From contig JARLIS010000003.1 of NCBI GenBank assembly GCA_031291615.1, positions 1 through 64,000 on the forward strand: a DNA stretch of 64,000 bases, given 5' to 3'. The notes beneath the pieces were generated by a model. The model saw only the letters and a list, made by a program, of their open reading frames with translations, made no database searches and was not told the origin of the DNA. Below are positions 56,946 to 64,000 of the stretch, in pieces. Both the position numbers and the translations under genes were made by a program. Origin of the DNA: Parvibaculum sp. GTDB lineage: Bacteria; Pseudomonadota; Alphaproteobacteria; Parvibaculales; Parvibaculaceae. How positions within the stretch are numbered: position 1 is the first letter of the stretch; the number at the start of each line of letters is the position of its first letter.

Positions 56946-57053
56946 TCCCTCACCCTCCCACGCCTGCGGCGCGGGCCCCTCCCTCTCCCTGAGGGAGAGG
57001 GGCAAAGAGCGCGCTTTCTAGCCCTCTCCCTCTGGGAGAGGGTTGGGTGAGGG
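56946..57053. repeat. Intergenic inverted-repeat element with two hairpins
   Basis: Outer arms CCCTCACCC (56947-56955) and GGGTGAGGG (57045-57053) enclose two hairpins, CCCTCTCCCTGAGGGAGAGGG (56981-57001) and CCCTCTCCCTCTGGGAGAGGG (57022-57042). Repeats of this type are common between alphaproteobacterial genes. It sits between converging transcripts and may act as a terminator or an RNA stabiliser. Confidence 0.75.
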
Positions 57054-57056
57054 CCT

Positions 57057-58460
57057 TCACGCCACTCCAAACACTGTCTTCAAATAGGGATTGAGGAACT
57101 TGCCCTTGGGGTCGAGTTCGGCGCGGACTTCGAGAAAGTCCTTCCACTTCGGATAGAGGCTCGCGAAGTCCGATGCCTTGAGCGTGTTGAGCTTGCCCCA
57201 ATGCGGGCGGCCGTCATGTTTGCGGTGGATAGGCTCGATGGCGGCGAAGTAGGGCTTGTAGTCCCATTCGTAGAACTGGTGGACGGCGATCGAGCAGCTC
57301 TTGCGGCCGTAGAAGGGGCTGAGCCAGATGCTGTCCGCCGCCGTCGTGCGGAATTCGATCGGGAAGAAGACCTTGATGTTGTTTTTCTCGATGGTGTCGA
57401 TGATCTCGCGCAGCACGGCGGGGCCCGCTTCGCGCGGCAGGTGATATTCCATTTCGTTGAAGCGCACGCCGCGTTCGCTCGACAGTGTCTTGTGCGAAAA
57501 GTCGATGCGCTCCTGCGGCGGCATGCCGGAAAGCACTTTCTGGATCAGCCAGCGTCGCGCGGCGGGTGACCAGCCGAGCCAGTCCTCGATCATTTTCAAC
57601 TGGCGCAATCCGTCATCGTCTTCGTTGACGGGTGTGGGCGTTTCGGGTTCGTCGGTTTCATTGTTGATAATGCCGAGCGCCATGCCCGAATAGGGGATGT
57701 AGTAGAATTCGAAATTGCGGTTCTTCGCTTCAAGTTCCGGCACCTGGTCGAGCATGTCCTCGACGGGTGCGATCCAGGTGCGGCGCTTCAGCTTGTAGAC
57801 GGGCCGCGCCTGCAATTTCACGCTGGCGATGAGGCCGAGCGAGCCGAGCGACACGCGGGCGGCATTGTAGATTTCCTGTCTCGTCTTCGCGTCGCAATCG
57901 ACGATATCGCCCGATGCCGTGACGAGGCGAAGGCCGCGCACGAAGGTCGAGAGCGAGCCGATCTCGGCGCCGGTGCCATGCGTCGCGGTCGAGAGGGCGC
58001 CGGCGAGCGCCTGCTTGTTGATATCGGGCATGTTGTCGAGAGCGAGGCCGCGCCTGGCGAGCTCATCCGCCATCGCGCCAAGTCTGGTGCCAGCGCGCAC
58101 AATCGCCTGATGCGTCGCGGGATCGTGGCTGACGACGCCCGATATGCGATCAAGGGTGACAAGCGTGCCCTCAGTCGGTACGAGCGGTGAAAAGGAATGT
58201 CCTGCGCCGACCGCGCGAATGGGCGTCGCGGCATTCTTGAGAAGGTCGGACAATTCGGCTTCGCTCGCCGGCGCGGCGCGCGTGGCCGGTTCGCAGGATT
58301 GTCCGCCCGACCAGTTGTGCCAGGGCAGCGCGCGGGGCTTTGCCGCCGGCGTTACGTCGGCGAAGGCCGATTGCACGAGCGAGGGGATCGCGCCCGTCGC
58401 CGCCAGCGCGGAGGCGGCGGTCGAGAGCTGGAGCATCGAACGGCGCGAGAGATGTTTCAT
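57057..58460 (-). CDS. Tat-exported FAD-linked oxidase (aldono-lactone oxidase type)
   Basis: 467 residues. Twin-arginine signal (SRRSMLQLSTAASALAATGA), FAD-binding domain with RAVGAGHSFSPL and LATATHGTGAEIGSL-like segments, and a C-terminal ALO domain ending with HWGKLN (the family's signature His-Trp-Gly-Lys) and LDPKGKFLNPYL. Oxidises a sugar lactone or alditol in the periplasm. Its start overlaps the cytochrome stop (ATGA), suggesting that the cytochrome takes its electrons. Confidence 0.9.
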   Translation of the reverse strand: MKHLSRRSMLQLSTAASALAATGAIPSLVQSAFADVTPAAKPRALPWHNWSGGQSCEPATRAAPASEAELSDLLKNAATPIRAVGAGHSFSPLVPTEGTLVTLDRISGVVSHDPATHQAIVRAGTRLGAMADELARRGLALDNMPDINKQALAGALSTATHGTGAEIGSLSTFVRGLRLVTASGDIVDCDAKTRQEIYNAARVSLGSLGLIASVKLQARPVYKLKRRTWIAPVEDMLDQVPELEAKNRNFEFYYIPYSGMALGIINNETDEPETPTPVNEDDDGLRQLKMIEDWLGWSPAARRWLIQKVLSGMPPQERIDFSHKTLSSERGVRFNEMEYHLPREAGPAVLREIIDTIEKNNIKVFFPIEFRTTAADSIWLSPFYGRKSCSIAVHQFYEWDYKPYFAAIEPIHRKHDGRPHWGKLNTLKASDFASLYPKWKDFLEVRAELDPKGKFLNPYLKTVFGVA

Positions 58461-58801
58461 TGTGCGACCGGGGCAGGTGAGGACATGAAGTGGATGAGCG
58501 CCGTCAGGTCTTCGGCCGTGCATTCGATGCATTGGCCGAGAGGCGGCATGCCGCCGAAGCCGTTGACGACGTGATCGAGCAGCACGGCGTCGCCTTGCGC
58601 CGCGCGCGGTTTCCATTGGACGAGATTGTGAGCCTGGGGTGCGCCGGTGTCGGCGTTCTGATGGCAGGTCTCGCAGGTACGGGCGTAGATGCCGGCGAGG
58701 CGGGCATCGAGTTTGACGGGTGCCGCTGCTTCCTTGCCGTCGCAGCCCGCAAGGCCTGCAAGCGCCAGCACCGCGACGATGACGGCTCTCGTTCCGCCCA
58801 T
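58457..58801 (-). CDS. Lipid-anchored c-type cytochrome
   Basis: 114 residues. Lipoprotein signal LALAGLAGC (Cys20), a single haem site CETCH and a probable Met ligand in GGMPPL. Small class I type cytochrome, anchored in the periplasm. Directly upstream of, and translationally coupled to, the FAD oxidase. It may pass electrons to the respiratory chain. Confidence 0.9.
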   Translation of the reverse strand: MGGTRAVIVAVLALAGLAGCDGKEAAAPVKLDARLAGIYARTCETCHQNADTGAPQAHNLVQWKPRAAQGDAVLLDHVVNGFGGMPPLGQCIECTAEDLTALIHFMSSPAPVAQ

Positions 58802-58873
58802 GATCGATTCCCCGTTTTTCCCGACGCAAGAATGGCCGAGCGGGATTTGGCCGTCAATGAAAAGTAGCTATGA

Positions 58874-59521
58874 CTATCTTTTTAGATATTCGGCCAGCCA
58901 GCCTCGCCAATAGGCCTGAATCTGGTTGGCCGTTTCCCTTTTTACGGTTGCGGCGTCGACCAGAGGCTCTTCCAGCGCCATTTCGACGGCGGCGTAGCCA
59001 AGCTCGACGGAAAGCCTGATGCGCGGCCAGAGTTCGGCGCGGGTGGCGCCCGGCAGCCGGGGCACGATCCGGTCGGCGATGGCATCCGTGATCTGCCGGT
59101 GGGAGCCGAGGCGGACTTCCTGAAGGCGCGGCACGGCGCGGAGCGCCAGCATGATTGTCAGGGCGCCGGGTTCGGCCCGCGTCGCGTCGATGCTTCGGTC
59201 GAGGAGGAAGTGGAAATCCTCGATCAGCGCCTCGGGGCGCTCGTCATCTTCGTTGCGTGCAAGCCATTCGACGACGATCTCGTTCTGGCGCGTCATCAGC
59301 CTGTCGCCCAGCGCCATCAGTACCGCATATTTGTTCGGGAAATAGCGATAGAGCGTCGGCACCTTGATGCCGGCCTCGGCGGCGATGAGATTTGTCGAAA
59401 TGCGCTCGACACCAATCTCGGAGAGGAGGCGCGTTGCAACGTCGAGGATGCGCTCGTAGGTCTCGACCGCCCGCTTCTGGCGCGGTGCGCGCTTGACGGC
59501 GAGGTCGACGGCTTCATCCAT
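58874..59521 (-). CDS. TetR family transcriptional regulator
   Basis: 215 residues. N-terminal helix-turn-helix (RILDVATRLLSEIGVERISTNLIAAEAGIKVPTLYRYFPNKYAVLMAL) and a ligand-binding helical domain. Probably regulates the cytochrome/oxidase pair 72 bases downstream. Its ATG overlaps the ubiG stop by one base (TAATG), so it may be read from the ubiG transcript. Confidence 0.92.
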   Translation of the reverse strand: MDEAVDLAVKRAPRQKRAVETYERILDVATRLLSEIGVERISTNLIAAEAGIKVPTLYRYFPNKYAVLMALGDRLMTRQNEIVVEWLARNEDDERPEALIEDFHFLLDRSIDATRAEPGALTIMLALRAVPRLQEVRLGSHRQITDAIADRIVPRLPGATRAELWPRIRLSVELGYAAVEMALEEPLVDAATVKRETANQIQAYWRGWLAEYLKR

Positions 59522-60297
59522 TACCGGGGTCCGGGTTTTTCGGCGAGCGCCATGTAGTTGACGCCCATGTCGCGGCTGAGCGACCAGTTGTCGAAAAGCG
59601 GATTGTAGCTGACGCCCGTAAGCTCGACGACGCCGAGGCCCGCGCCCGCAAGGCCGCGTTTCAGCTCATCGGGTGTGACGAATTTTGACCAGTCATGTGT
59701 GCCGCGCGGCAGCCAGCCAAGCACATATTCCGCGCCGACGACGGCAAGGCCGAAGGCCTTGAGCGTGCGATTGAGAGTTGCGAGAAACATGATGCCGCCC
59801 GGCTTCAGCATTTCGGCGCAGGCCTTCAGGAAGGCGTCGCGGTCGGCGACATGCTCGATCACTTCCATGTTCAGGATCACGTCGAAGCGCTCGCCGGAGG
59901 CCGCCAGCGCCTCCGCCGTCGTGCAGCGGTAGTCGATGGCGAGGCCCTGGCCGGCGGCGTGGACGGAGGCGGTTGCGATGTTCTTCTCGCCCGCATCGGC
60001 GCCGACGACTTCGGCCCCGAGGCGGCACATGGGCTCCGACAGAAGGCCGCCGCCGCAGCCGATATCGAGGAGGCGGAGGCCGGAAAGGGGGTGTGCGGAT
60101 TTCGGGTCGCGGCCGAAACGGGCTGCTATTCGATCCCGGATGAAGCCGAGCCTTACGGGATTGAACTTGTGCAGGGGCCGGAATTTGCCGGCCGGGTCCC
60201 ACCATTCGGCCGCCATTGCCTGAAAACGGGCAATCTCGTCCGGATCGACGGTGCCGCCGGAGGGGCCTTTGGGGGTCTTCTCTGCCGTCTCGCTCAT
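59521..60297 (-). CDS. ubiG: Ubiquinone biosynthesis O-methyltransferase UbiG
   Basis: 258 residues. SAM motif [14 protein letters not shown], then [17 protein letters not shown] and MFLATLNRT of the family. Performs both O-methylations in ubiquinone synthesis. Divergent from lysC with about 260 bases between; no convincing promoter boxes were found there. Confidence 0.96.
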   Translation of the reverse strand: MSETAEKTPKGPSGGTVDPDEIARFQAMAAEWWDPAGKFRPLHKFNPVRLGFIRDRIAARFGRDPKSAHPLSGLRLLDIGCGGGLLSEPMCRLGAEVVGADAGEKNIATASVHAAGQGLAIDYRCTTAEALAASGERFDVILNMEVIEHVADRDAFLKACAEMLKPGGIMFLATLNRTLKAFGLAVVGAEYVLGWLPRGTHDWSKFVTPDELKRGLAGAGLGVVELTGVSYNPLFDNWSLSRDMGVNYMALAEKPGPR

Positions 60298-60557
60298 GAT
60301 CGGAACCGATCCATTCGAATTGGCCTTGGCGGGTGCGTCAAAGCGAGCCTCTTGGCCGGGCCCGGGGCCGGTTGCGAGGCCTGTGCCATCCGAGTATGTA
60401 TGGCCCCGCTCGTTCCGGCATCAGGTCATTCGCTTCGACATGATATAGGGCGTCCCGATAGCCGGGGTCCAGTGGGCCTGGCAAAGGGCGGCGCGGGAGA
60501 GCGTGTGCATAAGTAAGAATAACGGGCTTCGAGACGCCCTCTTCGGGATTTTTCCTT

Positions 60558-61826
60558 ATGGCCAGACTGGTCATGAAATTCGGCGGAACCTCGGTGGCCG
60601 ACATCGGGCGCATCCGCAATGTGGCGCAGCATGTGAAGCGCGAGGTGGATGCCGGACATGAAGTCGCGGTCGTCGTCTCCGCGATGTCGGGCACCACGAA
60701 CCAGCTTGTCGCCTGGGCGCGCGAGATGGCGCCCCTGCATGATGCGCGCGAATACGACACCATCGTCGCGACCGGCGAGCAGGTGACGGTCGGCCTTCTC
60801 GCCATCGAGCTCCAGCGCATCGGCATTCCGGCGCGGTCCTGGCTCGGCTGGCAGATCCCCATTCGCACCGACAATGCACACGGCGCGGCGCGCATTCAGG
60901 ACATCGACGGTGCGGCGCTGATCGAGCGGCTGCAACAGAAGCAGGTTGCGGTCATCGCCGGCTTCCAGGGCATTGCACCCGACAACAGAATCACGACGCT
61001 CGGACGCGGCGGCTCGGATACGAGCGCCGTCGCGATCGCCGCCGCGATCAAGGCCGACCTTTGCGACATCTACACCGATGTCGACGGCGTCTACACCACG
61101 GACCCTCGCATCGTTGCGAAGGCCCAAAAGCTTGATAAGATCAGTTACGAGGAAATGCTGGAGATGGCGTCGCTTGGCGCCAAGGTGCTCCAGACCCGTT
61201 CAGTCGAGCTCGCCATGGTTTACCGAGTGCGCCTTCAGGTCCGCTCGAGCTTTGACGCGCCCGACGCCGCTCCGAGCTGTCTCAGGAGCGACGGATCTGC
61301 GAACTTCTATCCCGGCACTCTCGTTTGCGACGAGGACGAAATCGTGGAACAGCAAGTCGTCAGCGGCATCGCCTATTCGAAGGACGAAGCCAAGGTCACG
61401 CTCGTCAGGGTGGAGGACAAGCCCGGCGTCGCCGCGCGCGTCTTCGGCCCGCTTGCGGACAATTCGATCAATGTCGATATGATTATCCAGAACCTTTCCG
61501 ACGACGGAAAGAGCACGGATATCACGTTTACAGTGCCTCAGGCAGAGCTTGCCCGCGCCGAGGACGTGATCCGCAAGGCGCAGAAGGAAATCGGCTGCAA
61601 GCAGGTCAAGACCGATCTCGACGTGGTCAAGGTTTCCGTCATCGGCATCGGCATGCGCAGCCATTCGGGCGTCGCCAAGACGATGTTCCAGACGCTGGCC
61701 GACAAGGGCATCAACATCCTTGCGATCACCACCTCCGAGATCAAGGTGAGCGTGCTGATATCTTCGGAGTATACTGAGCTTGCCGTGCGGGCCCTTCACA
61801 CGGCTTACAATCTCGACGGTGAATAA
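60558..61826 (+). CDS. lysC: Aspartate kinase
   Basis: 422 residues. KFGGTSVAD (nucleotide/aspartate site), TLGRGGSDTSAVA and YTDVDGVYTTDPR of the catalytic domain, and two ACT units in the C-terminal third (EDKPGVAARVFGPLADNSINV; GMRSHSGVAKTMFQTLADKGIN). It phosphorylates aspartate for lysine, methionine and threonine, with feedback control through ACT domains. Its normal neighbour ptsP follows 93 bases later. Confidence 0.97.
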   Translation: MARLVMKFGGTSVADIGRIRNVAQHVKREVDAGHEVAVVVSAMSGTTNQLVAWAREMAPLHDAREYDTIVATGEQVTVGLLAIELQRIGIPARSWLGWQIPIRTDNAHGAARIQDIDGAALIERLQQKQVAVIAGFQGIAPDNRITTLGRGGSDTSAVAIAAAIKADLCDIYTDVDGVYTTDPRIVAKAQKLDKISYEEMLEMASLGAKVLQTRSVELAMVYRVRLQVRSSFDAPDAAPSCLRSDGSANFYPGTLVCDEDEIVEQQVVSGIAYSKDEAKVTLVRVEDKPGVAARVFGPLADNSINVDMIIQNLSDDGKSTDITFTVPQAELARAEDVIRKAQKEIGCKQVKTDLDVVKVSVIGIGMRSHSGVAKTMFQTLADKGINILAITTSEIKVSVLISSEYTELAVRALHTAYNLDGE

Positions 61827-61919
61827 CGGAGAGCCCGTGGCGCCAACGCTCCATCAGCTTCGCTGCATTACGGCGCCTGGCCGTGCGCGGCGGCGTGTCT
61901 GCAAGAGGGACACAAGCTG

Positions 61920-64000
61920 ATGGCGGGCGCCGTCGGTGGCCCCCGCGTCCTGCTCCGCCGCTTGCGCGAAGTCATGGCGGAGCCGGAGGCGGCGCAGAAG
62001 CGGCTGGACAAGATCGTCGTCCTGATCGCGGCCAACATGGTCGCGGAAGTGTGCTCGGTCTATCTGATGCGGCCGACGCAGGAGCTGGAGCTCTTCGCTA
62101 CCGAAGGTCTGAAGCCGACGGCCGTGCACAAGACGCGGCTGAAGGTCGGCGAAGGTCTCGTCGGCGACATCGCCGCCCATGCGCGCCCCCTCAACCTCGC
62201 CGACGCCCAGTCTCATCCGGGCTTCGCCTACCGGCCGGAAACGGGCGAAGAAGTCTATAAATCGCTGATGGGCGTGCCCATTTTGCGCTCCGGCCGCGTC
62301 GTCGGCGTCCTCGTCGTGCAGAACCGCTCCAAGCGGAATTATACCGAGGAAGAAGTCGAGGCGATGCAGACGGTCGCCATGGTGCTGGCCGAGGTGGTCG
62401 CGGCAAGCGATCTCATCAACCTTCAGGAACTCGACGAGCCGACGGCGGCGACGCGGCGGCGGCCGGTTCACATTGTTGCGAACTCCTTCGCGGAAGGCAT
62501 CGCGCTCGGCCATGCCGTGCTGCACGAGCCGCGCGTTCATGTGACGAAGCTGATCGCGGAAGACGTCGATGTCGAATTGAATCGCCTCGAACAGGCGGTC
62601 TATGAATTGCGCGGTTCGATCGACGATATGCTGGAGACGGAAGATCTCAGCCATGCGGGCGACCACCGCGAGGTGCTTCAGGCCTATCGCATGTTCGCCA
62701 ACGATCGCGGCTGGCTGCAACGCATGAGCGAGGCGGTGAGGACCGGCCTCACGGCGGAGGCGGCGGTGGAGCGGGTGCAGAACGACACGCGTGCACGGCT
62801 TCAGCGTGCGGCGGATCCTTATCTCCGCGACCGGCTGCACGATTTCGACGATCTTGCGAACCGGCTGTTGCGCCAGATCACCGGCGTCAAGCTTTCCTCG
62901 GCGAGCGGCAACCTGCCGAACGACACGATCCTCATTGCGCGCAATATGGGGCCGGCGGAACTGCTCGACTACGACAAGGAACGGCTGCGCGGTCTCGTGC
63001 TGGAAGAAGGCGCGCAGAATGCGCATGTCGCGATCGTCGCGCGCGCCCTCGGCATCGCAACGGTCGGCCGCGCCGAGGCCATTCTCGATCACATCGACAC
63101 GGGCGACGCGATCATCGTCGACGGCGATGCGGGCGAAGTCTATGTGCGCCCGTCGCAGGACATCATCGACGCCTATTCGGAAAAGGCGCGCTTCCGTGCG
63201 CGCAAACAGGCGCAATATCAGGCGATCCGGCACGAACCCGCCCTGTCGACGGATGGCGAGAAAATCACGCTGTTCGTCAATGCCGGCTTGCAGGTCGATC
63301 TGAAGCACCTGCATGAATCGGGCGCGGAAGGCATTGGACTTTTTCGCACCGAGCTTCAGTTCATGGTCGCATCGAAGCTGCCGAGCCTGAAGGATCAGAT
63401 CGATCTTTATTCCGCCGTGCTCGATGCGGCGGGCGACAAGCCAACCGTTTTCCGCACGCTCGATATCGGCGGCGACAAGATGCTTCCCTACATGGACGCC
63501 GCCGCATTCAAGGAAGAAAATCCGGCTCTCGGCTGGCGCGCGATCCGCATCGGCCTCGATCGCCCGGCGCTGTTGCGCCATCAGTTGCGCGCGCTGCTTG
63601 CCGCCGCCGCGGGCCGCTCGCTCCGGATCATGTTCCCGATGGTGGCCGAGGTTTCGGAGTTCGTGCGCGCGCGTGCGCTCGTCGACAGGGAGCTCGCGCG
63701 CCTCAAGACCTTCGGCAAGCCGGCTCCGGCGAAGCTCGAGATCGGCACGATGCTCGAAGTGCCCTCGCTCGTCTGGCAGCTCGACACGCTGCTGCCTCTC
63801 GTCGATTTCGTCAGTGTGGGGAGCAACGATCTGCTTCAGTTCCTCCTCGCCGCCGATCGCGGAAATTCCCGCGTCGCCAATCGCTACGACATTCTCAGTC
63901 CCGCCGTTCTCAGCTTCATGCGCTTCATCGTGACGAAGTGCCGGGCGCATGGCGTGCCGCTGACCTTGTGCGGAGAGATGTCGGGCAAGCCGCTCGAGGC
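61920..64000 (+). CDS. ptsP: PtsP, enzyme I of the nitrogen PTS (3'-truncated)
   Basis: About 694 residues are present before the window ends; a stop is not reached. N-terminal GAF domain (about 20-165), then EI N-terminal helices, phospho-His369 in GAQNAHVAIVARAL, and the PEP-binding barrel with GIGLFRTELQF, TLDIGGDKMLP and SVGSNDLLQF. It autophosphorylates with PEP and feeds NPr and EIIA-Ntr, linking nitrogen and carbon control. AGAGGGA lies before ATG 61920. Confidence 0.96.
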   Translation, partial: MAGAVGGPRVLLRRLREVMAEPEAAQKRLDKIVVLIAANMVAEVCSVYLMRPTQELELFATEGLKPTAVHKTRLKVGEGLVGDIAAHARPLNLADAQSHPGFAYRPETGEEVYKSLMGVPILRSGRVVGVLVVQNRSKRNYTEEEVEAMQTVAMVLAEVVAASDLINLQELDEPTAATRRRPVHIVANSFAEGIALGHAVLHEPRVHVTKLIAEDVDVELNRLEQAVYELRGSIDDMLETEDLSHAGDHREVLQAYRMFANDRGWLQRMSEAVRTGLTAEAAVERVQNDTRARLQRAADPYLRDRLHDFDDLANRLLRQITGVKLSSASGNLPNDTILIARNMGPAELLDYDKERLRGLVLEEGAQNAHVAIVARALGIATVGRAEAILDHIDTGDAIIVDGDAGEVYVRPSQDIIDAYSEKARFRARKQAQYQAIRHEPALSTDGEKITLFVNAGLQVDLKHLHESGAEGIGLFRTELQFMVASKLPSLKDQIDLYSAVLDAAGDKPTVFRTLDIGGDKMLPYMDAAAFKEENPALGWRAIRIGLDRPALLRHQLRALLAAAAGRSLRIMFPMVAEVSEFVRARALVDRELARLKTFGKPAPAKLEIGTMLEVPSLVWQLDTLLPLVDFVSVGSNDLLQFLLAADRGNSRVANRYDILSPAVLSFMRFIVTKCRAHGVPLTLCGEMSGKPLE

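Overview
The window is about 64 kb of high-GC, densely coding chromosome from an alphaproteobacterium. Several gene orders are typical of that class: carD-fdxA-(terB)-S4-helicase; J-domain/cobS/cobT beside bolA, corC, aroB, aroK and xerD, with accA further on; secA-ppiC-argJ-mutT; and a complex I assembly methyltransferase, comF, grxC, nitrilase, DUF1178, ubiG, lysC, ptsP. The load of acyl-CoA, epoxide-hydrolase and propionyl-CoA genes would suit a Parvibaculum-like organism, but that name is inference. No phage, integron, transposase or CRISPR was found.

Layout. 1-592: gene-poor, with two palindromic intergenic repeats and a decayed ORF tail. 593-3485: small metabolic genes on the minus strand (secreted protein, SnoaL-like, PAS_5, enoyl-CoA hydratase, PilZ). 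3620-5446: DUF6165, a family 9 glycosyltransferase, DUF2061 and tRNA-Arg(CCU). 5912-8917: an atypical LuxR-type regulator, a nuclease-like protein and an M48 lipoprotein protease. 8977-14826: minus-strand cluster of CarD (with a histone-H1-like tail), ferredoxin, TerB, S4 protein and a SUV3-like helicase. 15129-19721: acyl-CoA dehydrogenase, hybrid-free sensor kinase, Sel1-type lipoprotein. 20050-24803: methylmalonyl-CoA mutase and its chaperone MeaB, with an unknown small protein and a DUF3108 protein between them. 24960-28059: L28, a membrane protein, an esterase/phytase-like protein and a dienelactone hydrolase.

28056-38688: CobT, CobS, J-domain, BolA, CorC-like, AroB, AroK, an unknown membrane pair and XerD. 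38720-40681: an ECF41 sigma factor with its AhpD-like partner and a membrane protein. 40946-47253: AccA, GST, PAS_5, two epoxide hydrolases, MFS transporter. 47343-53449: SecA, parvulin, ArgJ (with an H1-like N-terminal tail), MutT and an orphan Flp pilin. 53442-64000: the complex I assembly factor, ComF, Grx3, nitrilase and DUF1178; a lactone-oxidase/cytochrome/TetR insertion; then UbiG, LysC and PtsP, which runs off the window.

How they fit together: cobS/cobT make the cobalamin that mutB uses and meaB protects, so propionyl-CoA can enter the TCA cycle. ECH, acyl-CoA dehydrogenase and AccA frame fatty-acid breakdown and synthesis. SecA and the parvulin handle export and folding. No complete undescribed system is evident. 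The strongest oddities are lysine/alanine/proline-rich tails grafted on two unrelated proteins (CarD and ArgJ), a receiver domain with Glu in place of the phosphoacceptor Asp, and two perfect palindromes just upstream of the helicase gene.
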